Shown one piece after another: positions 16,901 to 24,120 of a DNA stretch of 38,963 bases (within the stretch, counting starts at the first letter, position 1; the number at the start of each line of letters is the position of its first letter). Under the pieces are notes generated by a model. That model saw only the letters and a program-made list of their open reading frames with translations. It was not told where the DNA came from and did no database searches. This DNA comes from Bryobacter sp. CoA8 C33 (lineage in GTDB: Bacteria; Acidobacteriota; Terriglobia; Bryobacterales; Bryobacteraceae), in the NCBI GenBank assembly GCA_019931185.1, contig JAINDK010000014.1, positions 1-38,963 of the forward strand. The letters are read 5' to 3'. A program made the position numbers and the translations under genes.

Positions 16901-17425
16901 CTGCCGGAAGCGCAGCAATCTCTCACCCAGCGGGATGCCATCCGAAGCGGCCGCATGTTGTTGGCTGACCCCGATCCTGTCGCACCGCTCCGCAGCACTT
17001 TGGCCGACTTGCTCCGTCAGGCGCTGATTGCTGCTCAGCAGGCGCAGGAAGCCGCGTACCAGACAGCGTTGGACGGCCTGTCAGCCAATGACACTTGGCA
17101 GAAGCTCTCCCCGGCTGACCAGACGAGAATCTTGGGCGAGGTCGGTCTGCGAGCGCCGGCAAAGCCAGACACCAGCAACGACAACGCACTGCTCTCGGAC
17201 CTGGATGCAATCAGTCTTTCTGCCCGCCGCGCGGAGGCGGAAGCGATCCCGCAGCGAGCCACCAAAGCTGTTCAATCGGCCGCAAAGCTCCTGAAGCCGA
17301 AGACCCAGTTCGTGAAGCTCCAACCCAGTCTGCTGGAGACCGAAGCCGATGTAGACGCCTGGCTGGCAGAGCAGCGCTCCGCAATCCTCAATATGCTTGC
17401 CGCCGGACCAGTGCAGATTCAATAG
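13925..17425 (+). CDS. brxC: BREX ATPase BrxC
   Basis: This 1166-residue P-loop ATPase is the large BREX AAA-type protein. Its Walker A motif is GFFGSGKS (G84-S91) and its Walker B is ILILDEVQQY (D278, E279). Other family features are VSGFFGSGKSHLLKMLCHLW and LVAAGQSALTG after the Walker B region. The middle (about 560-700) holds a charged segment, and the C-terminal third is helical and probably coiled coil. BrxC is essential for BREX defence and methylation and is thought to be a hub for PglX and PglZ. The ATG at 13925 follows AGGAGG (13913-13918) by 6 bp and overlaps the brxB stop; a TTG at 13922 is less likely. pglX follows after 9 bp. Confidence 0.93.
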   Translation: MSMLIKDTLLRDPSKEGLVNNGQARITNESADDNVAAARVLAELRGELSTFVCEGQYAEGIITILSSFLGSRSQTHQKAAWVSGFFGSGKSHLLKMLCHLWSDTKFPDGATARSLVAELPEEVRDLLRELDVAGKRSGGLLAAAGTLPAGTTENVRLSVFSILLRACGLPTQYPQAQFHLWLEERGILDRVKGAVEAAGKKWAQELNNLYVSPLITKALLACDANFATSEGAAREIIKAQFPLRVSDLTTEEFLSMFKRVLLRAGKDGQMPCTILILDEVQQYIGDSETRSVLITEIAEAVSKQLDSQVMLVAAGQSALTGIKLLNKLLDRFTIRIQLSDADVETVTRKVLLRKQPTSLTPIAELLDTHAGEVSRQLQGTKIGERLEDKAIIVEDYPLLPVRRRFWEHCFRQVDTAGTQSQLRSQLRIIHDCVAKLTSESLGRLIPGDDLYEALAPEMVTTGALPREINERIIALGQDGASKRGGEGRLQQRICGLVFLIGQLPTDGAADIGVRATKEHLADLLVDDLAADNGKLRAEVARLLDKLADEGVLMRVGSEFRIQTEEGRNWDSEFRQREAKLKNNVAFFDERRDQLLADKVQKTIEKVKVLHGAAKVPRELKVYRSQDVPQSDGESIQIWLRDGFSTSEKEILNAARAIGVNSATLFVFIPRKSRDELLNLIATEHAAEQTLNAKGAPATPEGQVARQSMESRHRLAKQQLEALVSEIVAGTKVFQGGGNELLQLSLDEKLRAGADASLARLFPRFKEADFSGSAWESAMKRARDGADQPFSPLKYEGPIEQHPVCRQVLSAIGSGKTGTQLRKELESSPFGWPRDAVDAALIALHRSQHVTATLNGVAVAVGQLDQNKVPKTEFRVEKITLSIQDRNALRALYQEVDVKAKGDELDAKAPEFFTALLKLSSEAGGEAPAPARPTVTDIEDIRKLVGNDRLSALRAKEADIKARIAEWKKNRDGISKREPAWQVLERLASHAGILPEAQQSLTQRDAIRSGRMLLADPDPVAPLRSTLADLLRQALIAAQQAQEAAYQTALDGLSANDTWQKLSPADQTRILGEVGLRAPAKPDTSNDNALLSDLDAISLSARRAEAEAIPQRATKAVQSAAKLLKPKTQFVKLQPSLLETEADVDAWLAEQRSAILNMLAAGPVQIQ

Positions 17426-17434
17426 GAGAACGCT

Positions 17435-20400
17435 ATGTCCAGCTTGAACCGAGATCATCGCCGACTCCTGGAGAACACCGTAGCCCAAGCGAGGACCATC
17501 GCGGTAGATGGCGCCCGAAAGGTACTTACGGATCAATATGCCGTTCATCATCATGAACCGTGGCCGCACATGACGGCAGAGCAGCGGGAACTGCGCAACC
17601 AGTTCCGCGCTCATGGCCGTCAACTCGGCGACCGGCGGGACGAGCGCCGAGACACGCAAGAGATCGATCACCTGGTGCAGGCCTGCGCCTATGAGCATTG
17701 GCACCGGATGCTCTTCGCCCGCTTCCTGGCCGAGAACGACTTGCTTTTGGACGCCGATCACGGCATGGCCATGTCGCTCGACGAGGTTCGGGAACTCGCC
17801 CGGGAGCAGAATCGCGACTGGCTGGAAATCGCTGCCGAGCTCGCTCAGAAGATGCTACTCGCCGTTTTCCGGCCAGACGATCCCGTACTGCGAGTTTCGC
17901 TGCCCCCGGAAACACGGCAGGAACTGGAGGCGAAACTCGAGGCTTTGCCGACAGCCGTATTCCGAGCCGACGACAGCCTCGGCTGGGTCTACCAATTCTG
18001 GCAGCGGGATGAAAAGGATCGAGTGAACAAGTCCGAGGTCAAGATCGGAGCGGACGAGCTTCCCGCAGTGACGCAGCTTTTCACTGAGGACTATATGGTC
18101 CTGTTTCTGCTAGAAAACACCCTCGGTGCCTGGTGGGCGGCCAAGCGTGCAGCTGACGGCAATGACCCTTCTTTACCGGGGTACCAGTGGACTTACTTGC
18201 GTCTAAGCAACAACGGCTTGCCCGTGGCAGGATCTTTCGGATTGTGGCCGCGGGCGGCACGCGACATTCGAGTACTTGATCCATGCATGGGCAGTGGACA
18301 CTTCCTAACCTTCGCACTGCGCATTCTTGCTCGGATGCGATCCGAGGAGGAGGGCCTAGATCTTCCCGAGGCAGTTGCGGCGGTTCTGCGGGACAATCTG
18401 TTTGGGCTTGAACTCGACGCACGCTGCTCACAGATCGCGGCCTTCAATCTTGCCCTCGCCTCTTGGCGAGTCGCCGGAAGCCACTTTACGTTACCTGACC
18501 TTAATCTGGCTTGTTCGGGTTTGGGCATCAATGCATCGAAAGAACAATGGATGGCGCTCGCCGGCGAAAACGGCCTTTTACGAGACACGATGGCGGAGCT
18601 ATACACTCTTTTCCGCAAAGCGCCATCACTTGGAAGCCTAATTGATCCTACGCGGGTAGGCAGACCGCTATTGTTTGCGAAGTTTGAACAGGTCTGGCCT
18701 TTGCTACAAGAGGCACTGTCAAGCGAACCGATAGACGATGACTCGCGTGAACTTGCCGTAGCTGCCAAAGGTCTGTTAGCGGCCTCGAGAATGCTTGCCA
18801 GCAAATTCACGCTAGTGGCAACAAACGTCTCTTACTTGGGCCGGGGAAGACAGGATGACGACCTCAAAGCATACTGCGAGGAGTTCTACTCTGATTCCCA
18901 GGCCGACCTGGCGAACTGCTTCGTTGACCGTTGTATTGAATTGTGTACGACTGGCGGAACGTCTGCATTGGTCACCAAGCAAGAGCTGCTATTCCAAGGA
19001 AGTTACATAGATCAGAGAGCGCGGTTAGTTCGCTCCTTCATATGGAATGCAGTAGCCGTATTGGGGCCGCGAGCCTTTGAGACACTTTCGGGTGAACGTG
19101 TAATAGTCTGCCTTCTGATCATGACTTCTCAAAGACCAGCTGCCGGACACGTACTGTCTGGATGGGATGTATCGGCATTGAAATCCGCACTCGCGAAGGG
19201 GGCTGCCCTCACGACATACTGGCACGAGTCGACTGACCAGCTAACGCAGCTAGAAAATCCCGACTCTCGAATACTCCTGTCTTCGGCCAAGAAGTCTGCT
19301 CTTCTCGGAGAGGTCGCTCAATCCTATCAGGGGATCAAAACGGGAGACGACCCTAGGATGAGGAGGTTTTTCTGGGAGATTGAAGAGATTGGCCCGAGGT
19401 GGCGCGCTCTCCAGAGTACGGTCGAGGAGTCTTGTCTGTATGGGGGGAGAGAGAGCGTAATCGATTGGCTTGCTGAAGGAACGGATTGCGCGAGACTACA
19501 GGGTCTCGCTGCACTGGGCCGCACGGGCATTGCGGTCAGCCAGTCGCGAGGACTACCTTGCACAATCTATACAGGCGATTTATTTGACAGCAATGTTGCT
19601 CCCGTGTTGCCGACGCGTGAGGGCAACTTCGATGCCGTCTGGACCTACTGCACGTCTGAGCAGTTTGCCAGCGACATGGTACGAATCGATCCAAAGTTTG
19701 CCGTTGCGAACTCAAGCATTGTCAAGGTTCCGTTTGATCTGGGGCATTGGGTGAGTGTGGCGGCCGATCAATTTCCAGAAGGTCTCCCGCTTCCGCATAG
19801 TGATGATCCTTCGCAATGGTTCTTCGCTGGACACCCGAAAGGTGCGGACCACGCTCTGCAAGTCGCAGTTTCTCGGATGCTGGGCTACCGATGGCCAAGG
19901 CAGAATGGTGCGAGCTTCTTTAACTGCCCGCCTATAGACAGCGATGATCTGGCTGATTATGAGGATCAAGACGGCATAGTGTCTTTGCATGCTATTGCGG
20001 GGGAGGCTTCCGCAGCCGACAGATTGCGCACACTACTTGCCAGTGCATACAAAGATGAGTGGTCCGCAGCCAGGCTTCAAGAACTATTGGGCAAATGGGA
20101 TTCGCTTGGCGAATGGCTTCGGGATGGATTTTTCGAGGAGCATTGCCTTATAATTCAGCACCGCCCGTATATCTGGCACGTGTGGGACGGACGCATAGAT
20201 GGCTTTCACGCCTTCGTGAACTATCACAAGCTTGCGGGGGCCAACGGCGAGGGCCGGCAGACGCTTGAGAAACTGATCTGCACCTATCTTGGCGATTGGG
20301 TCTCGCGACAACAGGCCGACCTAGAGAAGGATGTCGAGGGCGCCGACGGTCGGCTCAGCGCGGCTCTGCACCTAAAGGCAGAACTCGAAAAGGTCCCTAA

Positions 20401-20767
20401 AGGCGAGAAGCCGTACGACGTCTTCGTCCGTTGGAAGGCACTTGCTGAGCAACCCATCGGCTGGGAACCGGATAACAACGATGGTGTACGGCTGAATATC
20501 CGTCCTTGGTTGACTGCCAAACCGTATCAGGCAGGGCGTCGCGACGGCTGCATCCTGCGTATCACTCCCCGTATGAACTACGGGAAAGATCGCGGTAAGG
20601 AACCACACCGACCCAAGGAGGATTTCCCTTGGTTCTGGTCGTGGGACGGGCAATCGGATGACTTCCTCGGCGGCAAAGACTTCGACGGCAGTCGTTGGAA
20701 TGACCTGCACTACTCGCTTGAGACCAAGCAGAAGGCAAGGGAACGCAAGCAAAGGGCGGGAGTATGA
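17435..20767 (+). CDS. pglX: BREX adenine-specific DNA methyltransferase PglX
   Basis: This 1110-residue protein is the N6-adenine methyltransferase that marks host DNA at BREX sites. The SAM-binding motif I is LDPCMGSGHF (D282-F290). The region GLELDARCSQIAAFNLALA is the next motif. Motif IV, normally N-P-P-Y, reads NVSY here (N464-Y467), within TNVSYLGRGRQDDDLKAYC, which otherwise matches the family. FETLSGERVIVCLLIM and ALVTKQELLF follow. The C-terminal 450 residues are the target-recognition part. Base composition changes along the gene: the start is about 62% GC, whereas the segment near 18961-19020 is 47%, as if the recognition part came from another source. ATG at 17435 follows AGGAG by 6 bp. 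Confidence 0.93.
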   Translation: MSSLNRDHRRLLENTVAQARTIAVDGARKVLTDQYAVHHHEPWPHMTAEQRELRNQFRAHGRQLGDRRDERRDTQEIDHLVQACAYEHWHRMLFARFLAENDLLLDADHGMAMSLDEVRELAREQNRDWLEIAAELAQKMLLAVFRPDDPVLRVSLPPETRQELEAKLEALPTAVFRADDSLGWVYQFWQRDEKDRVNKSEVKIGADELPAVTQLFTEDYMVLFLLENTLGAWWAAKRAADGNDPSLPGYQWTYLRLSNNGLPVAGSFGLWPRAARDIRVLDPCMGSGHFLTFALRILARMRSEEEGLDLPEAVAAVLRDNLFGLELDARCSQIAAFNLALASWRVAGSHFTLPDLNLACSGLGINASKEQWMALAGENGLLRDTMAELYTLFRKAPSLGSLIDPTRVGRPLLFAKFEQVWPLLQEALSSEPIDDDSRELAVAAKGLLAASRMLASKFTLVATNVSYLGRGRQDDDLKAYCEEFYSDSQADLANCFVDRCIELCTTGGTSALVTKQELLFQGSYIDQRARLVRSFIWNAVAVLGPRAFETLSGERVIVCLLIMTSQRPAAGHVLSGWDVSALKSALAKGAALTTYWHESTDQLTQLENPDSRILLSSAKKSALLGEVAQSYQGIKTGDDPRMRRFFWEIEEIGPRWRALQSTVEESCLYGGRESVIDWLAEGTDCARLQGLAALGRTGIAVSQSRGLPCTIYTGDLFDSNVAPVLPTREGNFDAVWTYCTSEQFASDMVRIDPKFAVANSSIVKVPFDLGHWVSVAADQFPEGLPLPHSDDPSQWFFAGHPKGADHALQVAVSRMLGYRWPRQNGASFFNCPPIDSDDLADYEDQDGIVSLHAIAGEASAADRLRTLLASAYKDEWSAARLQELLGKWDSLGEWLRDGFFEEHCLIIQHRPYIWHVWDGRIDGFHAFVNYHKLAGANGEGRQTLEKLICTYLGDWVSRQQADLEKDVEGADGRLSAALHLKAELEKVPKGEKPYDVFVRWKALAEQPIGWEPDNNDGVRLNIRPWLTAKPYQAGRRDGCILRITPRMNYGKDRGKEPHRPKEDFPWFWSWDGQSDDFLGGKDFDGSRWNDLHYSLETKQKARERKQRAGV

Positions 20768-21957
20768 GCCAAGAACCGAATCCAGAAGCAACCGTGTCGG
20801 AACGGCAAATCGAGGCGGCGATTCACGACATCCTCTTTTCTAACCGTCACCCATCCGCATGGGAACTCGTTGAGCACCTTGAGGCAGCCTTCGGTTGGCA
20901 ATCCCGCTGGATGATCAAGGACGCAGCCAAAGCGCTCACGAAAGACGGTTCACTCCCGCGCTCGTGTCGGCAGTACTTGGACTCTCTACTCGAAGACGAT
21001 GAACTTGATCAGGCCTTGGCTGGAGCTGAATCACCTAGGAAGGAAGTTCAGTCCGGCATTGACTCCTTGGTGCGGCAAAGCGTCGCCTATCGCACCTCGG
21101 GAGCCTTTCAGGAGATGATCGGGTTCATGGGGCGATTCAAGGACTACGCTCCTTACAACAACATGCTGGTCCGGATTCAGAATCCCAGTTGCTCGTTCTT
21201 TGCAACGGAGAGTGACTGGTTTCGGAGGTTCGAACGGCGGCTCAAAGAGGACGCGCGGCCAATGCTCATCCTCGCGCCGATGCATCCAGTTTTACTGGTT
21301 TACGAGTTGGACCAGACAGAAGGCCCTGACCTTCCCGAAGAACTGAGTAAGTTCGCGACGTTTGCGGGCGACTGGAAGAACGAGTATTTGGAGAAGACGA
21401 TCGAGAATGCCTCCAAGCGAGACCGGATCCGCATCGACGTCAAACGTCTCTCCTCAACAAACGCCGGCTTCGCGACGATTGCCCGGGGCGACAGTGAGTT
21501 CAAGATGCGAATTGCCGTGCACGAGGAACTGGACGCGGCCAGCCGTTACGGCGTGGTGTGCCACGAATTGGCGCACATATACCTTGGGCATCTTGGATGC
21601 GATGAAGATTACTGGTGGCCCAGTCGGACCAATCTGAGCCACCAGACCGTTGAGATTGAAGCTGAAGCGGTGGCGTTTGTGGTGACGGCCCGGCTGGGAT
21701 TACAAGGGGCTAGCGCCCAGTATGTGTCCCGGTATCTTCCGAATGGATCGATACCGCCGTCAGTTTCGCTGGACCTAATTGCCAAGGTCGCTGGGCGGCT
21801 TGAACAGATGGCCCGGCAGGATATGGCGGCACGAATGGAGCGAGGGGAACGTAGGGGAGTGAGGATGAACGGAGCAGGAGCAGGTGGAGCTTTGCCGTCC
21901 AGCGCGGCTGAGGTTTTCGAACAGAATTGGAAAGGGGAAAGCAATGAAAAGTCTTAG
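20764..21957 (+). CDS. ArdC-like / ImmA-IrrE-type zinc metalloprotease
   Basis: This 397-residue protein is inserted in the BREX operon between pglX and pglZ. Residues 1-85 (helical, no known domain) precede a segment with QEMIGFMGRFKDYAPYNNMLVRIQNPS, then ATESDWFRRFERRL and RPMLILAPM, which resembles the N-terminal single-strand DNA-binding domain of ArdC antirestriction proteins. A zinc protease motif follows, HELAH (H267, E268, H271), with a downstream acidic helix EIEAEAVAFVV that could give the third ligand, as in the ImmA/IrrE (DUF955) family. ArdC proteins protect incoming DNA; ImmA cleaves repressors. Which role applies here is unknown. Its start overlaps the pglX stop as ATGA, so it is translated with the operon. 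Confidence 0.8.
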   Translation: MSQEPNPEATVSERQIEAAIHDILFSNRHPSAWELVEHLEAAFGWQSRWMIKDAAKALTKDGSLPRSCRQYLDSLLEDDELDQALAGAESPRKEVQSGIDSLVRQSVAYRTSGAFQEMIGFMGRFKDYAPYNNMLVRIQNPSCSFFATESDWFRRFERRLKEDARPMLILAPMHPVLLVYELDQTEGPDLPEELSKFATFAGDWKNEYLEKTIENASKRDRIRIDVKRLSSTNAGFATIARGDSEFKMRIAVHEELDAASRYGVVCHELAHIYLGHLGCDEDYWWPSRTNLSHQTVEIEAEAVAFVVTARLGLQGASAQYVSRYLPNGSIPPSVSLDLIAKVAGRLEQMARQDMAARMERGERRGVRMNGAGAGGALPSSAAEVFEQNWKGESNEKS

Positions 21958-23146
21958 CGATGAAGAGTTGGAACGATTGAGGGGGGATCTGGAATCGGAC
22001 AGCGTCGAGCGGAAGGAATCGTTGAAGGGGGATGCGCCGACCAAGGTGCGGGAGGCCATTTGCGCATTCGCGAATGACCTTGCGGGTAGAGGAGGCCCTG
22101 GGGTTGTGTTCATTGGATTGCGGGATAACGGTTCGCCCGTACCTGATTTTGCGGTGACTGATGATTTGTTGTTGCAACTGGCGAATATGAAGACGGATGG
22201 GAATATCAGTCCGGTGCCCAGTGTCCTGGTAGAAAAGCGCCGGGTAGGGGGTGCGGAATGCGCAGTACTCAGTGTTTGGCCGTGTGACACGCCACCGGTG
22301 CGGTATCAGGGGCGAATACATATCCGTTGGGGCCCGCGGAGAGGGCTGGCCAGTGCCCAAGACGAGCGGATATTGAATGAGCGCCGGCGTGCTGGAGATC
22401 GGCCCTACGATGTCCGGGGCGTGCGGGGAGCGACGCTTGAAGATCTGGATCTATTGCGATTTGAACAGGAATACTTGCCGGCTCTGGTGGCGCGTGATGT
22501 GCTGGAGGCGAATGAACGAAGTCGGGAACAGCGGCTGACGGCGACCAAAATGCTAGTCAGTGAGGATCCAGCAGTGCCGACGGTATTGGGTTTGATGGTA
22601 ATTGGTAAGTCACCGTCGGACTGGATTCCCGGAGCTTACACACAATTTCTGCGTCTGGCGGGAGTGGAACTAACGGCCGCCGTGGCGGACGAAGCAGTCA
22701 TGCACGGCACCGTGGGGGATCAGATCCGGAGGCTCGAAGAAAAGCTTGAGGCTCACAATTTGCGTGCTGTGCGATTCAGCGATGTGGAGCGGGAGAGGCG
22801 CGAAGCGGAGTACCCGATGGAAGCGCTGCGGCAGCTTGTACGGAATGCTTATATGCACCGAAGCTATGAAGATACCCATACGCCAGTGCGGGTTTACTGG
22901 TTTGACGACCGGATCGAGATTCATAATCCTGGTGGACCCTTTGGTTCGGTGACGCAGGAAAGCTTTGGCCGGCCGGGGGTGACGGACTATCGGAATCCGA
23001 ACCTGGCCGAGGCGATGCGGGCACTCGGCTACGTGCAGCGATTTGGAGCTGGTATTTCGATTGCGCGCAAGGCGCTTGGGGAGAGACTTCGATTTGAAGT
23101 GGAACCAGGGTTCGTGGCCGCAATTGTGCAGGGAGCAAGCAGATGA
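21944..23146 (+). CDS. AlbA_2 (Schlafen-type) protein with GHKL-like ATPase C-terminus
   Basis: This 400-residue protein has an N-terminal AlbA_2 domain (about residues 10-150): ESDSVERKES, AICAFANDLAGRGG, GVVFIGLRDNG and IHIRWGPRRGLASAQDE. A helical middle follows, with an EYLPALVARDVLE motif. From about residue 290 comes a GHKL/HATPase_c_4-type module: EALRQLVRNAYMHRSY (the N-box), RIEIHNPGGPFG, and NPNLAEAMRALGYVQRFGAGI. Proteins with this layout are usually annotated as ATP-binding or putative transcriptional regulators, and related ones occur in phage-defence loci. Substrate and partner are unknown; the next gene (ParA) is a likely partner. ATG at 21944 follows AAAGGGGAAA and overlaps the previous gene by 14 nt; a longer start at 21884 lacks a ribosome site. 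Confidence 0.85.
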   Translation: MKSLSDEELERLRGDLESDSVERKESLKGDAPTKVREAICAFANDLAGRGGPGVVFIGLRDNGSPVPDFAVTDDLLLQLANMKTDGNISPVPSVLVEKRRVGGAECAVLSVWPCDTPPVRYQGRIHIRWGPRRGLASAQDERILNERRRAGDRPYDVRGVRGATLEDLDLLRFEQEYLPALVARDVLEANERSREQRLTATKMLVSEDPAVPTVLGLMVIGKSPSDWIPGAYTQFLRLAGVELTAAVADEAVMHGTVGDQIRRLEEKLEAHNLRAVRFSDVERERREAEYPMEALRQLVRNAYMHRSYEDTHTPVRVYWFDDRIEIHNPGGPFGSVTQESFGRPGVTDYRNPNLAEAMRALGYVQRFGAGISIARKALGERLRFEVEPGFVAAIVQGASR

Positions 23147-24120
23147 TCAGCATTGCGTTTTTCAACAACAAGGGGGGCGTTGGCAAGACGTCGCTGGTGT
23201 ACCACTGTGCCTGGATGTTCGCGGAGTTGGGCCAGCGAGTTTTGGCGGTTGATCTTGATCCGCAATCCAACCTGTCGATTATGGCGCTCGATGAAGAACG
23301 GCTGGAAGCGTTGTGGCCGGACGGTGGTCACCCCGAGACCATGTCTGGAGCAGTTGGCCCACTTTTTGAAGGGACGGGCGACATCCAGCCAGCTCATATT
23401 GAGCTGCTGACGCCGAGTCTGGGGCTATTGGTGGGAGATCTGGCGTTGTCGAGGATTGAAGATGATCTCTCCACGGAATGGCCCCGTTGTCTCGAAGGAA
23501 ACCCGCGGGCGTTTCGGGTGACCACCGCGTTCTGGCGGGTGGTGCAGAGGGCGGCTGAAGACCATGGAGCAGACCTGGTGCTGATTGATGTTGGACCCAA
23601 CCTGGGGGCGATCAATCGAGCCGCATTGGTGGCTTCGAGCCATGTGGTTGTGCCGGTTGCTCCGGACCTGTTTTCGTTGCAGGGGCTAAGGAACTTGGGA
23701 CCTGTGCTGCGCCGGTGGAGGGAGACCTGGAGTAGGGCATTGCCTTCAGCGGTGAGGGCGCTTGGACCCATGCCCCAAGGGGAAATGAAACCAGTGGGAT
23801 ATGTTCTGATGCAGCACGCGGAGCGGCTGGGGAGACCGACGAAGGCGTATGCGAAGTGGCAGGGGAAACTATCGGCGGGATACTACCAGAGCGTACTGGA
23901 TCAGGTAACGGGAGATGTCGTTGCTGATCCGAATCAGATTCAAATGATCAAGCACTATCGAAGCCTCATGCCGATGGCGATGGAGAGGCGGAAACCGATG
24001 TTCCAGCTTACGAGCGCGGATGGGGCGATTGGTGCGCACCAAGCGAATGTACAGCAATGCCGCGTCGATTTTGAGCGGCTGTGCCGTGAGATTGCCAAGA
24101 GGGTTGGGTACGGGATTTGA
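23143..24120 (+). CDS. ParA/Soj-type ATPase
   Basis: This 325-residue MinD/ParA-family ATPase has the deviant Walker A NNKGGVGKTS (K10 signature, K15), then LDPQSNLS (D39), and LIDVGPNLGAINRAAL, the region that contacts the second subunit. SHVVVPVAPDLFSLQGL is a further family motif. It is longer than chromosomal ParA (about 260), with C-terminal extra sequence including AKWQGKLSAGYYQSVLD. ParA-type ATPases form ATP-dependent dimers that bind DNA or a partner. No parB or centromere-like repeat is present, so plasmid partition is unlikely. The gene overlaps the AlbA_2 gene by ATGA and pglZ by TTGA, so it is integral to the operon. G exceeds C on this strand more than in the BREX core (22 G to 12 C at 23641-23700). 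Confidence 0.88.
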   Translation: MISIAFFNNKGGVGKTSLVYHCAWMFAELGQRVLAVDLDPQSNLSIMALDEERLEALWPDGGHPETMSGAVGPLFEGTGDIQPAHIELLTPSLGLLVGDLALSRIEDDLSTEWPRCLEGNPRAFRVTTAFWRVVQRAAEDHGADLVLIDVGPNLGAINRAALVASSHVVVPVAPDLFSLQGLRNLGPVLRRWRETWSRALPSAVRALGPMPQGEMKPVGYVLMQHAERLGRPTKAYAKWQGKLSAGYYQSVLDQVTGDVVADPNQIQMIKHYRSLMPMAMERRKPMFQLTSADGAIGAHQANVQQCRVDFERLCREIAKRVGYGI

